DNA from: Azospirillum endophyticum
GTDB lineage: Bacteria > Pseudomonadota > Alphaproteobacteria > Azospirillales > Azospirillaceae
Assembly (NCBI RefSeq): GCF_016595245.1
Contig: NZ_JAENHM010000073.1
Span: forward strand, 783,617 to 847,616
Direction: 5' to 3'
DNA length: 64,000 nt
In this document: positions 1-10,380 of the stretch, piece by piece
Layout: each line of letters begins with the position of its first letter
How positions within the stretch are numbered: the first letter of the stretch is position 1
Translations under genes and position numbers: made by a program
The notes under the pieces: model-generated
Told to the model about the DNA's origin: nothing
Seen by the model: the letters and a program-made list of their open reading frames with translations, nothing else
Database searches by the model: none

Positions 1-1431
1 ATCACCCGCGCCACCTTCGCCTACACCAACCACACCCTGCTGCCCGAGGCGCTGGAGGCCTGGCCGGTGCGGATGATCGAGCGGGTGCTGCCGCGCCACA
101 TGCAGATCATCTACGAGATCAACGCCAAGTTCCTGAACCGCACCAAGGCGCGGGCCGACGGCGACAATGCCAGGCTGTCGCGCCTGTCGCTGATCGACGA
201 GCGCGGCGAGCGCCGGGTGCGCATGGGCAATCTGGCCTTCCTCGGCTCGCACAAGGTCAACGGCGTCTCGGCCCTGCACACCGAGCTGATGAAGCAGACG
301 GTCTTCGCCGATTTCCACGAGGAATTCCCGGACCGCATCAACAACAAGACCAACGGCATCACCCCGCGCCGCTGGCTGAAGCAGGCCAACCCGGCCCTGT
401 CGGAGTTGATCACCACCCGCATCGGCGAAGGCTGGATCTCCGACCTGTCGCAGATCGCGGCGCTGCGCGACAAGGCCGACGACGTGGTGTTCCGCGAGGA
501 GTTCCGCCGGGCCAAGCGCAAGAACAAGAAGCGCCTTGCCGCCTACATCGCCCGCCAGACCGGCGAGGAGGTGCTGGTCGACAGCATCTTCGACGTCCAG
601 GTCAAGCGCATGCACGAATACAAGCGCCAGCTGCTGAACGTTCTGCACACCATCGCGCTGTACAACGAGATGCGCGACAACCCGACGGTCAGCTGGGTTC
701 CGGTGACCAAGGTCTTCGCCGGCAAGGCGGCGCCGTCCTACCACATGGCCAAGCTGATCATCAAACTGATCAACGACGTCGCCAAGGTGGTGAATCATGA
801 TCCGTCGGTGCACGACAACCTGAAGGTCGTGCTGCTGCCGAACTACAACGTCACCGCCGCGGAGATCATCATCCCGGCCGCCGATTTGTCGGAGCAGATC
901 TCCACCGCCGGCATGGAGGCCTCGGGCACCGGCAACATGAAGCTGGCCCTGAACGGCGCCCTGACCATCGGCACGCTGGACGGCGCCAACGTCGAGATCC
1001 GCGAGCATGTCGGTCCGGACAACATCTTCATCTTCGGCATGACCGCGGAGGAGGTGAACGACCTGCGCGCCAGCGGCGGCTTCAACCCGCGGGAGGTGAT
1101 CGCATCGAATCCCAGCCTGAAGCGGGCGCTCGACATGATCTCCACCGGCGCCTTCTCGCCGGACGACCGCAACCGCTACCACCCGATCGTGCAGGCGCTG
1201 ACCGACGGCGGCGACCATTTCCTGGTGACGGCGGACTTCGCCGATTATTGCCGCGCCCAGGAGGCGGCGATGCATCTGTACCGCGATCCGGAGGAGTGGA
1301 CCCGCAAGGCCATCCTGAACACGGCCAACATGGGCTGGTTCTCGTCCGACCGTACGGTCAACGAGTACGCCGGGGAGGTCTGGGACGTACACCCGGTGCA
1401 TCCGAACCATGACGGTGAAGGGTTCCGGTAA
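1..1431 (+). CDS. glgP: Glycogen/starch phosphorylase, C-terminal part (5' end outside window)
   Basis: The reading frame is open from base 1, so the start lies upstream; about 476 C-terminal residues are present of a family that is usually around 800-830. The enzyme releases glucose-1-phosphate from glycogen in the cytoplasm. The phosphorylase signature EASGTGNMKLALNG is visible, with the pyridoxal-phosphate lysine encoded at 940-942, followed by TIGTLDGANVEI. The product starts in-window with FAYTNHTLLPEALE, which is also typical of the family. The gene ends in a strong inverted repeat, so it is probably the last gene of its transcript. Identity is secure; only the N-terminal half is unseen. 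Confidence 0.97.
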   Translation: MTRATFAYTNHTLLPEALEAWPVRMIERVLPRHMQIIYEINAKFLNRTKARADGDNARLSRLSLIDERGERRVRMGNLAFLGSHKVNGVSALHTELMKQTVFADFHEEFPDRINNKTNGITPRRWLKQANPALSELITTRIGEGWISDLSQIAALRDKADDVVFREEFRRAKRKNKKRLAAYIARQTGEEVLVDSIFDVQVKRMHEYKRQLLNVLHTIALYNEMRDNPTVSWVPVTKVFAGKAAPSYHMAKLIIKLINDVAKVVNHDPSVHDNLKVVLLPNYNVTAAEIIIPAADLSEQISTAGMEASGTGNMKLALNGALTIGTLDGANVEIREHVGPDNIFIFGMTAEEVNDLRASGGFNPREVIASNPSLKRALDMISTGAFSPDDRNRYHPIVQALTDGGDHFLVTADFADYCRAQEAAMHLYRDPEEWTRKAILNTANMGWFSSDRTVNEYAGEVWDVHPVHPNHDGEGFR

Positions 1432-1443
1432 TCTTCGGCAGGG

Positions 1444-1479
1444 CGAATGCGCAGGCACTTTACAAGGCCTGCGCATTCG
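1444..1479 (+). terminator. Hairpin downstream of glgP
   Basis: A perfect 13-bp inverted repeat (CGAATGCGCAGGC and its complement) flanks a 10-nt loop 12 nt after the glgP stop codon. It has no U-tract, so it may end transcription only partly or act as an mRNA 3' stabiliser. It also separates glgP from the asd leader. Confidence 0.6.
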
Positions 1480-1494
1480 GATAAGACAACCGGC

Positions 1495-1572
1495 ATGAAT
1501 CGCAAGGCCATCACCACCACTACGACCAAAAAAGCGACTCGCTTCGGCGGGAAGCGTCGTGGTGTGTGCTGA
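1495..1572 (+). CDS. Putative Thr/Lys-rich leader peptide of asd (25 aa)
   Basis: ATG at 1495 opens a 25-codon frame, MNRKAITTTTTKKATRF then GGKRRGVC, ending at TGA 1570-1572. It has five consecutive threonine codons (ACC ACC ACT ACG ACC) followed by two lysine codons and another Thr. Threonine and lysine are two end products of the aspartate pathway, and the next gene, 138 nt downstream, is aspartate-semialdehyde dehydrogenase. The composition resembles the threonine leader peptide ThrL of enteric bacteria. A hairpin overlaps the end of the frame and another follows it. The ribosome binding site is weak, and the frame is short enough to be chance. Function as a translated attenuator is inference from composition and position. 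Confidence 0.5.
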   Translation: MNRKAITTTTTKKATRFGGKRRGVC

Positions 1573-1632
1573 TCGGATCGACCAGCGTTTCTTCCACGAG
1601 GCAGGCCCCGCCGGACAACGGACGGGGCCTCG
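1540..1632 (+). promoter_or_regulatory. Candidate attenuator hairpins between the leader peptide and asd
   Basis: A first stem CGCTTC/GAAGCG (1540-1545 with 1551-1556) lies inside the leader peptide frame just after the Thr/Lys codons. A second stem, AGGCCCCG (1603-1610) with CGGGGCCT (1623-1630), can be extended by CGAGG/CCTCG and resembles a terminator stem, though no U-run follows. TCGTGG (1557-1562) can pair with CCACGA (1594-1599); this pairing would compete with the extension of the second stem. This is the arrangement expected for ribosome-position-dependent attenuation, but folding was done by eye. Confidence 0.4.
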
Positions 1633-1710
1633 TCGTATCCGGGGTCCGCTGTCCGAACGACCGATAGGCCGGTCCGATCAACAGTGCGACAGACAGGACG
1701 GAACCCCGAC

Positions 1711-2748
1711 ATGAGCAACAACGCCTCCGCTTCTTCCAAGTCCCTCCGCGTCGCCGTGGTCGGCGCCACCGGCGCCGTCGGCCGCGAGATGGTCAAGGTT
1801 CTGCACGACCGTAACTTCCCGGTCGCCGAACTCGGCCTGTTCGCCTCCGAACGCTCCGCCGGCAAGGTGCAGGAAACCCCCTATGGCGCCCTGACCCTGC
1901 AGGCCTTCGATGCCGCGGTGGTGAAGGGCTATGACGTCGTCCTGCTGGCGGTGTCGGGCGATTTCGCCAAGGCGCATGCCAAGGAACTGGCTTCCGCCGG
2001 TGCGCTGGTGATCGACAACAGCTCCGCCTTCCGCTACGACGCCGACATTCCGCTGATCGTTCCGGAAATCAATGCCCACGTCTTCCGCGAGGCGTATGCC
2101 GCCGGGTCCCGCCTGATCGCCAACCCGAACTGCACCACGGCGATCGCCGTCGTGGCGCTCGGGCCGCTGCACAAGGCCTTCGGCATCAAGCGCGCCATCG
2201 TTTCCACCTATCAGGCCACCAGCGGCGCCGGCGCCGAGGGCATGGCCGAGCTGGAGGAGCAGACGCGCAACCAGCTGGACGGCAAGCCGGTCACCAACAG
2301 CGTGTTCCGCCACCCGATCCCCTTCAACCTGATCCCCCAGATCGACGCCTTCCAGGAGAACGGCTACACGAAGGAGGAGATGAAGGTGACGTGGGAGACG
2401 CGGAAGATCATGGAGGTCCCCGATCTCCTGCTCAGCTGCACCGCCGTCCGCATCCCGACCTATCGCGCGCATTCCGAAGCGATCACGCTGGAGACCCTCC
2501 AGCCGGTCACGCCCGACGCCGCCCGTGCCGTCCTGGCCGATGCCGCCGGCGTGAAGGTGGTGGACGATCCGGCCAACGGCGCCTACCCGATGCCGCTGAA
2601 CGCCACCGGCCAGTATGATGTCGAGGTCGGCCGCATCCGTACCAACATTGTTTTCGGCGACCACGGCCTGGACCTGTTCGTCTGCGGCGACCAGCTGCTG
2701 AAGGGCGCGGCGCTGAACGCGGTGCAGATCGCCGAACTGGCCCTGTAA
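1711..2748 (+). CDS. asd: Aspartate-semialdehyde dehydrogenase
   Basis: This cytoplasmic enzyme reduces aspartyl phosphate to aspartate semialdehyde with NADPH, the shared step towards lysine/diaminopimelate, threonine and methionine. The protein is 345 aa, normal for the family. The NADP-binding motif GATGAVG is at residues 18-24, the catalytic cysteine is C141 in NPNCTTA, and the STYQATSGAG segment is present. I chose ATG 1711 because AGGACGGA lies upstream; an in-frame GTG at 1684 lacks such a site. It is monocistronic: a leader region precedes it and a hairpin with a T-run follows. Confidence 0.96.
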   Translation: MSNNASASSKSLRVAVVGATGAVGREMVKVLHDRNFPVAELGLFASERSAGKVQETPYGALTLQAFDAAVVKGYDVVLLAVSGDFAKAHAKELASAGALVIDNSSAFRYDADIPLIVPEINAHVFREAYAAGSRLIANPNCTTAIAVVALGPLHKAFGIKRAIVSTYQATSGAGAEGMAELEEQTRNQLDGKPVTNSVFRHPIPFNLIPQIDAFQENGYTKEEMKVTWETRKIMEVPDLLLSCTAVRIPTYRAHSEAITLETLQPVTPDAARAVLADAAGVKVVDDPANGAYPMPLNATGQYDVEVGRIRTNIVFGDHGLDLFVCGDQLLKGAALNAVQIAELAL

Positions 2749-2804
2749 GACGGGGGGCAAAGGCTCTGGAATCCCTGGGCCCGCACTGCTATGTAATGCG
2801 ACAG

Positions 2805-2838
2805 GGGCCGATGGGCGTGTTTCGCCTGCCGGCCCTTT
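2805..2838 (+). terminator. Rho-independent terminator after asd
   Basis: GGGCCG...GGGCG pairs with CGCC...CGGCCC around a TGTTT loop and is followed directly by TTTT (2835-2838). The middle of the stem is imperfect. The position 57 nt after the asd stop and before prfC fits a terminator. Confidence 0.7.
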
Positions 2839-2884
2839 TCGCCGTTCGCATCGAATAACGCCTTCACGTCACGGGACTTAGCGC

Positions 2885-4492
<1,608 letters not shown>

Positions 4493-4496
4493 CAAC

Positions 4497-4533
4497 GGCG
4501 CCCGTTGCGCCGCAACCGGCGCGGACGGGCGTC
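4497..4533 (+). terminator. Long GC-rich hairpin after prfC
   Basis: GGCGCCCGT pairs with ACGGGCGTC (one wobble), with an inner stem GCGCCG-CAAC-CGGCGC. It begins 5 nt after the prfC stop codon. There is no U-tract, so terminator function is likely rather than certain. Confidence 0.55.
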
Positions 4534-4685
4534 GCTCCATCGGAAAATCCTGTGCGGATCCGGCTGGACGGACTGCCGGCTTGACGGGGTCCGCCCGCTG
4601 ACGGAACGTGTGCGAGTGCATCCGACGGTTTCGACACGTAATCAAGGTCCTCCGTCGGACGGGCTGGGTCGGGAAAGAGGCGGAC

Positions 4686-6257
4686 ATGGCGCTGGGATTT
4701 GACGAACTCCTGGATACCGGCGGTTTCGTACCCCATGGCGTCTGCCTGCTCTGGCGCCCCGACATCCTGATGCTGCATGTCGGGTCCGACATCCTGATCG
4801 GCCTGTCCTATTTCTCGATTCCGGTAGCGCTGACCTATTTCGTCCTGCGGCGCCGCGATGTGGCCTTCGGCTGGGTGGCGCTGCTGTTCGCGCTGTTCAT
4901 CATCGCCTGCGGCACCACCCATTTCCTGTCGGTCTGGACCTTGTGGACCCCCGACTATGTCCTGGAAGGGCTGGTGAAGCTGATCACCGCCTTCGCCTCG
5001 CTGGGCACCGCGGCGGCGCTCTGGTGGCTGATGCCGCGCCTGCTGGCTCTGCCCAGCCCGCGGGAATTGGAGGCCAGCAACCGTGCACTGGCCCAGGAGG
5101 TCGCGACCCGGCGGGAGATGGAAAACCGCTATTCCAGCTTCTTCAACAATCTGGCGGAGGCGCTGTTCATCGTCCGGGTCGAACCCGACGGCGACTTCGC
5201 CTTCGAGGCGATCAATCCGGCGCTGGCGCGGGCAACCGGGCTGGATCCGGAACGGCTGCGTGGCCAACATGTCCGCGATGCGCTGGGTCCGGAGGTGGCG
5301 AACGCCATCATCCCCCGCTATTCCCTGTGCCGTGATCGCGGCGAGAGCGTTGATTACGAGGAGACGCTGGATCTCCCGGTCGGGCAGCGGGTGTTCCATA
5401 CCGTGCTGGTGCCGGTGAAGGATGCCGCGGGGCGCGTGGTGCGGATTCTCGGCAGTGGCCGTGACGTCACCGAGCGCAAGCGGCTGCAGGAGGAAGTGAT
5501 CCAGACTTCCAAGATGGTGACGCTGGGCACGCTGGCCGCCGGTATGGCTCATGAGATGAGCCAGCCGTTGAACGTCATCCGGCTGTGGACGGAGAACACC
5601 CTGACCCGCTTGCAGGAAAATCTGCTTGATCCCGCACGCGCCGAGCGTGCCCTGAAGCTGGTCATCGAGCAGACCGACCGCATGGCCAAGCTGATCGACC
5701 ATGTCCGCACCTTCGGTAGGCGGGACGGCGGCGGCATGCAGGCATTCCAGCCGGCAAATTGCATTCAGAGCGCGGTGGAACTGGTTCGTCACCAATATGG
5801 GATGGAAGACATCGAGATCATCGAGAGTGCCACCTCGGCGCAACTGCCGGTGACTGGACGTCCCCTTGAACTGGAGCAGGTGATACTCAACCTGTTTTCG
5901 AACGCGCGCGATGCCATCGTTGCGCTTCGCGCAACCGGCGCTGCGGCAGGGCGCATCATGGTGGCGATCAGTGACGACCGGAGCGGGCACAACGTGGTCA
6001 TTCAGGTGACCGACGACGGTGGCGGCATCGCCCCCGCGGTGTTGCCGCATATCTTCGACCCCTTCTTCACCACGAAGGAGGTCGGCAAGGGCTCCGGCCT
6101 CGGCCTGTCGATCGGATACGGCATCATCGACGGCATGGGCGGGCGGGTCGATGCCTGCAATGTCGAATTAGGAGGCGGACGCCGCGGCGTCCGTTTCACC
6201 ATAACCTTGCCGAGCCAACCGGTATCCTCAGCCGACAGGGAGTTCTCGCATGCTTGA
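4686..6257 (+). CDS. Hybrid-type sensor histidine kinase with ethylene-receptor-like N-terminal domain
   Basis: This 523-aa membrane kinase begins with three predicted transmembrane helices (about residues 30-52, 60-82 and 92-112). They match the ethylene-binding domain of plant ETR1: D35, Y42, I45, P46, C75 and H79 correspond, with a constant offset of ten, to ETR1 D25, Y32, I35, P36, C65 and the Cu-ligand H69. A PAS-like domain (about 145-265) follows, with ERKRLQEEV leading into HisKA. The phospho-acceptor is H289 in AGMAHEMSQPLN, and the ATPase domain shows NLFSNARD, DDGGGI and GSGLGLSIG. The start ATG 4686 follows GGGAAAGAGGCGG. It overlaps the next gene, a response regulator. Binding of ethylene is inferred from residues only; no attached receiver domain is present. 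Confidence 0.9.
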   Translation: MALGFDELLDTGGFVPHGVCLLWRPDILMLHVGSDILIGLSYFSIPVALTYFVLRRRDVAFGWVALLFALFIIACGTTHFLSVWTLWTPDYVLEGLVKLITAFASLGTAAALWWLMPRLLALPSPRELEASNRALAQEVATRREMENRYSSFFNNLAEALFIVRVEPDGDFAFEAINPALARATGLDPERLRGQHVRDALGPEVANAIIPRYSLCRDRGESVDYEETLDLPVGQRVFHTVLVPVKDAAGRVVRILGSGRDVTERKRLQEEVIQTSKMVTLGTLAAGMAHEMSQPLNVIRLWTENTLTRLQENLLDPARAERALKLVIEQTDRMAKLIDHVRTFGRRDGGGMQAFQPANCIQSAVELVRHQYGMEDIEIIESATSAQLPVTGRPLELEQVILNLFSNARDAIVALRATGAAAGRIMVAISDDRSGHNVVIQVTDDGGGIAPAVLPHIFDPFFTTKEVGKGSGLGLSIGYGIIDGMGGRVDACNVELGGGRRGVRFTITLPSQPVSSADREFSHA

Positions 6258-6630
6258 TCCGTTTCATATCCTGATTGCGGAGGACGAGGTCCTGGCGGCG
6301 ATGGCGCTGGAGGATTTCCTGTCGCTCAGGGGGTTCCGCGTGACCGTCGCAGCCAATGGAGTGGAGGCGCTGGAACGCTATGTCAGCCAGCGGGTGCACG
6401 CCTTGGTGACCGATCTTCGCATGCCGCGCATGGACGGCCAGACGCTGATCCGTGAAATCCGCGAACGCGATGCGACCCTGCCGGTCGTGGTGATGACCGG
6501 CTACCTGAACCAGGACAGCGATCTGACGCACGAGCGCTGGAAGCCGCTGGAAATCTTCAGCAAGCCGGTGAACCCGCGCACCATCTGCGAGACGTTGAAC
6601 AGAATGCTGGGCTTGCCGCAGAGGGCTTGA
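6250..6630 (+). CDS. Single-domain response regulator (receiver only)
   Basis: A 126-aa CheY-like receiver. The acidic pocket is E11-D12, the phospho-acceptor is D55 in LVTDLRMPRMDG, the conserved Thr is in VVMTGY, and the Lys is in FSKPVN. There is no output domain, so it must act through another protein or as a phosphate shuttle. Its ATG overlaps the last 8 nt of the kinase gene, which implies translational coupling and makes the kinase its likely partner. The nearby hairpin ends the two-gene operon. Its downstream target cannot be read from the window. Confidence 0.93.
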   Translation: MLDPFHILIAEDEVLAAMALEDFLSLRGFRVTVAANGVEALERYVSQRVHALVTDLRMPRMDGQTLIREIRERDATLPVVVMTGYLNQDSDLTHERWKPLEIFSKPVNPRTICETLNRMLGLPQRA

Positions 6631-6661
6631 GGCGGCGGAACGGCGCGGGAATGCCGCCGCC
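6631..6661. terminator. Bidirectional hairpin between convergent genes
   Basis: GGCGGCGG (6631-6638) pairs with CCGCCGCC (6654-6661) in the 33-nt gap between the response regulator (plus) and the transglutaminase gene (minus). It lacks T-runs but sits exactly where a shared terminator is expected. Confidence 0.55.
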
Positions 6662-6663
6662 GG

Positions 6664-7611
6664 TCAGTCTTCCGTCGACTCGACATCCAGCGGTTCGACA
6701 TCCACGCTGACGGTCAGACCGTGACCGGCACCGCCGACCAGGACGCCGCGCGCCGGACTGACATCGTTGTAGTCACGCCCCCATGCCACGGTGATGAAGT
6801 CGCGGTTGGCGACACAGGCGTTGGTCGGGCAGATATCGAGCCAGCCGGCGACGGTCCCGCACCAAACCGATGCCCAGGCATGGCTGACGTCCGCCCCCAC
6901 CAGTCGCGGCTGTCCCGGCGGCGGCAGGGTGCGGAGATAACCCGAAACGTAGCGCGCCGGCAGGCCGACGGAGCGCATGCAACCGACGGCGATATGGGCG
7001 AAATCCTGACATACGCCGCGACGGTTCCGCATCACCGCCGCCAGCGGGGTTGCGACGGTCGTCGCGCTGGGGTCGAAGGCGAAATCGCGATTGATCCGGT
7101 TCATCAGATCGATGGCTGCCGCCATCACCGGACGGGCCGGCGTGACGCTGTCGCGGACATAAGCCAGCAAGTCCGGGCTGGCGGCGACCAGGGTGCTGTC
7201 GAAACTATATTGCGTGATCTCCGCCCCGTCGTCCGGTCCGGAAAGACCGCGCAGGCTGTCGCGCACCTGCTCCCATGCCGGGGCGGAGTCGGGCTTTATA
7301 ACAGGCGGTTCGAACACCTCCACTTCGCTTTCGGCGATCACCGAGAAGGTTCGGTGCGGCTCCTGCACGGCGACATAGGTGACGGTGTTGCCGAAATAAT
7401 CCACCCGCTCCGTCTTTACCGCCGGAGCCGGGTCGATGGTCAGCAGGCTGCGCCGGATTCGCTGGTACGGATGCGGCCGGGCGGTCAGGTGCAGAAGATG
7501 GTGGGAGATCGGCACATCCTCGCCATAGTCGTAGGCGGTGGCGTGCCGCACGCGGTAGCGCGTGGAGGGGGCGCTGTCCCCTTGAACGGAACCGGAGGGG
7601 GGAGGCGTCAT
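6664..7611 (-). CDS. Transglutaminase-like cysteine protease family protein
   Basis: A 315-aa protein with a bacterial transglutaminase N-terminal domain (YRVRHATAYDYGEDV, residues about 15-110) and a transglutaminase-core catalytic domain. The triad is readable: C201 in RRGVCQDFAH, H244 in VSHAWASVW and D259 in WLDICPTN. Such proteins are predicted peptidases or amide-forming enzymes. Start ATG 7611 lies 4 nt after the stop of the upstream ATP-grasp gene, so the two are co-transcribed and probably coupled. These families recur together in bacterial genomes as a predicted peptide-modification system; the substrate is unknown. Confidence 0.9.
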   Translation of the reverse strand: MTPPPSGSVQGDSAPSTRYRVRHATAYDYGEDVPISHHLLHLTARPHPYQRIRRSLLTIDPAPAVKTERVDYFGNTVTYVAVQEPHRTFSVIAESEVEVFEPPVIKPDSAPAWEQVRDSLRGLSGPDDGAEITQYSFDSTLVAASPDLLAYVRDSVTPARPVMAAAIDLMNRINRDFAFDPSATTVATPLAAVMRNRRGVCQDFAHIAVGCMRSVGLPARYVSGYLRTLPPPGQPRLVGADVSHAWASVWCGTVAGWLDICPTNACVANRDFITVAWGRDYNDVSPARGVLVGGAGHGLTVSVDVEPLDVESTED

Positions 7612-7615
7612 CGCG

Positions 7616-10225
7616 TCAGGCCGATCGTGCGAAAGCATGGCTGAAATAAGCATGCGCCAGGAAATTGGACACGTCCGGCAACGACATCGCCAGCGTGTCC
7701 AGAAGCGCACGCAAGGCCTCGCTGGATGCCATGGCGTCGGAGCGTTCCAGACCATTGCGCGCGGCGGCGACGATGGCCAGCGCTCCGCCGGTCGGATCGG
7801 CGCCGGTGCCGACACCTTGGCTGGGCAAAGCCCGCATGTGCCGGTCGAGTGCCGCCAGCTGGAAGGCAAGCGCGCGCGGGTTGGCCTCCTCCCCCAGCAG
7901 CAGGTCGAGGACGGGCGTGCGCAGCACGCTGGTCAGGTAGCGCGCCCGGTAGGTCATCACGCTCTCGCCCAACTCCAGCAGGACCGACAGGGTGGCGGCC
8001 TGGAGCGGCTCGTCCTGGCGGTCGAGGTCGGCGATATGAACCCCGCGCATCAGCGCGATCATATGCAGCGACCGCTCGATCCGCCGGCCGATGTCGAGAA
8101 AGCGCCAGCCGGCTCCCCGGGTCATGCTCTCCTGTTCGAGGCCGGAAAAGGCGGCCAGCGTGATCATCACGTCGTCCAGCCGCAGCAGCAGCGATGCGGC
8201 GTCCATCCGGCCTTTCGGCGGCTGGGTCTGGCGGTCGATCGCCGACACCACCCGCCACATGTCCATCGACAACCGGTCGCGCACGGAATAGGCGGTGCGG
8301 TGCAGCCGCAGGACATGGGACCGCAGGCTGTTGGGATGGTCCGGATCGCCCACGGCCGCCTGCAGCGCCTCGCGCAGGCCGCGGCTGGGGCCGCTCTCCG
8401 TCAACCGCGCCATCTCCGCGGGGATCATGCCGAGCGAGCAGAGAAGGTCGAGCAGCGGACGGACCTGCAGGGTGGCGCCCGGCATGTTGCTGTCGATCAG
8501 GCGGCTCTGCGTCGCGCGCAGCAGGCGCAGCGCCCCCTCCGCCCGCTCGGCATAGCGGCCGAGCCAGTAAAGCCCGTCGGCGACCCGGCTGGGCAGGTCG
8601 TTGGCGGATGGGCGGGCGCCGCTGGACGTCGGCTCGTTCGCCAGGGCGGGGCGGGGCTGGGCCGAGGCGACGTCGGCACGCCGCGGCGCCAGGATCCAGG
8701 TGTCCTTGCTGCCGCCGCCGCTCTGCATCGAGACCACCAGCCGACCGGATTCGGTGGACACCCGGGTCAGGCCGCCGGGCATCACCGCATAGCCGCCGCT
8801 GGGCGTGGCGCACAGGAAGGCGCGCAGGACCAGCGGACGAGGCTGCAGCCGTCCGTCCTGCCAGACGGGGGCGGTGGACAGCGCCATCTGCTCCTGCGCC
8901 ACGAAATACCAGGGACGGCGCTTGATCCGCTCGACCAGGGCCGAGCGCTCGGCGGCCGACAACTGGGTGCCGAAAATCGGTTCGAAGGACAAAGAGGGGA
9001 AGGCCGGCTTGATCACCAGGCCGTCGAGATGGTCGATGACGTAGGCGCGCTCCGCATCGTTGCCGCACCACCAGCTGGCGACACCGGGCAGCCGCAGCTC
9101 CTCTCCCAGCAGATGGCGGCAGAGCGTCGGCAGCGACGATTTCATCGCCATCGATTCCATCAGGCCCGACCCCAGCGCGTTGGCCATCACCACGGTTCCG
9201 GCCCGGACCGCTTCGATCAGCCCGGCGACGCCGAGCGAGCTGTCTGCCCGCATTTCCAGCGGGTCGGCGAAATCGGCGTCGAGCCGGCGCAGGATGACGT
9301 CCACCTGTTCCAGCCCGGACAGGGTCTTCAGATAGACCGTCCGGTCGCGCACCGTCAGGTCGGCTCCTTCCACCAGGGTCAGGCCGAGATACCGGGCGAG
9401 ATAGACATGCTCGAAATAGGTTTCGTTGTAGGGGCCGGGGGTCAGCAGCACCACGCGCGGCAAGCGGCCGGCGGCGCTGGTCCGCGGCGCGATGGACAGC
9501 AGCGTTTCCTTGAAGGTGTCGAAGAAGCCGGTCAGCCGCTCCACTTGGCAGTGGCGGAAGCTGTCGGGCAGCACCTTGGCGATGACCGCGCGGTTTTCCA
9601 GGGCGTAGCCGCTGCCGCTGGGCGCCTGGGTGCGGTCGGACAGCACCCACCAGCGCCCGTCGGGCGCACGGGCGAGGTCGACGGCATAGAAATGCAGATG
9701 GACGTCGTTCGGCACGCGGATGCCGTGGACCGCCCGGCGGAAGCCGGGATCGGCATGGATCACCGTCGGCGGCAGCCGGCCGTAGCGGGTCAGCGTCTGC
9801 GGCCCGTACAGGTCGGTCAGGATGGCGTTCAGCAGCGACGCGCGCTGGATCAGCCCCGATTCGATGGCCTTCCATTCATGCGCCGGCAGCAGCAGCGGCA
9901 TCATGTCGAGCGGCCAGGGCCGCTCCATCCCGTTGGGATCGCCGTAGATGTTGTAGGTGACGCCGTTCTGGTGCAGCAGCCGCCGCGCTTCCTCCCACCG
10001 CTGCGCCATCTGGTCGGCGTCGAGCGGTCCCAGCGTGCTCATGAAGGTCTGCCAGTGCGGCCGCAGCCGGCCCTGGCCGTTCACCATCTCGTCATAGACC
10101 TGCCCCGAGCCGTAGCCAATGGCATCGGCCTCGCCGAACAGCGATCCCTGGGTGAAGGGGACCGGCGGCATCCCGGACGGGATCGCGGATGCCGGTGCGC
10201 GGAAAGGCTGATCGGGCTGGGACAA
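7616..10225 (-). CDS. Circularly permuted ATP-grasp / alpha-E domain fusion protein
   Basis: An 869-aa fusion. The N-terminal half (to about residue 500) is a circularly permuted ATP-grasp of the COG2308 type: YDEMVNGQGRLRPHW, GVTYNIYGD, HADPGFRRAVHGI, and LSDRTQAPSGSGYALENR. The C-terminal part (from about residue 555, PSRVADGLYWLGRYAERAEG) is an alpha-E/DUF403 domain. These two are often separate adjacent genes. ATP-grasp enzymes ligate carboxylates to amines, so with the neighbouring transglutaminases this suggests formation and trimming of a peptide or isopeptide. The start is uncertain: TTG 10225 gives the longest product with no clear ribosome site, while ATG 10171 is an alternative and would still contain the whole conserved domain. 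Confidence 0.9.
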   Translation of the reverse strand: MSQPDQPFRAPASAIPSGMPPVPFTQGSLFGEADAIGYGSGQVYDEMVNGQGRLRPHWQTFMSTLGPLDADQMAQRWEEARRLLHQNGVTYNIYGDPNGMERPWPLDMMPLLLPAHEWKAIESGLIQRASLLNAILTDLYGPQTLTRYGRLPPTVIHADPGFRRAVHGIRVPNDVHLHFYAVDLARAPDGRWWVLSDRTQAPSGSGYALENRAVIAKVLPDSFRHCQVERLTGFFDTFKETLLSIAPRTSAAGRLPRVVLLTPGPYNETYFEHVYLARYLGLTLVEGADLTVRDRTVYLKTLSGLEQVDVILRRLDADFADPLEMRADSSLGVAGLIEAVRAGTVVMANALGSGLMESMAMKSSLPTLCRHLLGEELRLPGVASWWCGNDAERAYVIDHLDGLVIKPAFPSLSFEPIFGTQLSAAERSALVERIKRRPWYFVAQEQMALSTAPVWQDGRLQPRPLVLRAFLCATPSGGYAVMPGGLTRVSTESGRLVVSMQSGGGSKDTWILAPRRADVASAQPRPALANEPTSSGARPSANDLPSRVADGLYWLGRYAERAEGALRLLRATQSRLIDSNMPGATLQVRPLLDLLCSLGMIPAEMARLTESGPSRGLREALQAAVGDPDHPNSLRSHVLRLHRTAYSVRDRLSMDMWRVVSAIDRQTQPPKGRMDAASLLLRLDDVMITLAAFSGLEQESMTRGAGWRFLDIGRRIERSLHMIALMRGVHIADLDRQDEPLQAATLSVLLELGESVMTYRARYLTSVLRTPVLDLLLGEEANPRALAFQLAALDRHMRALPSQGVGTGADPTGGALAIVAAARNGLERSDAMASSEALRALLDTLAMSLPDVSNFLAHAYFSHAFARSA

Positions 10226-10380
10226 GGTCGGACTGGTGCGTTTTGCCTATGAAGGAAGCAACAGTCTGAACGTCCCCGCCCGGCGATGCAAGGATCGCGG
10301 CCCCGGGATCCATCCGAAAGAGGAAAGATTCCGTGGCGTTCCGGTTTCCGGCGGATTGATCGCAACCTCCTCCGCAGCAA

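Noticed and set aside
4505..4702. A 65-codon frame between prfC and the sensor kinase
   Set aside because: It overlaps the post-prfC hairpin and the kinase start; Arg-rich composition is typical of non-coding GC-rich DNA.
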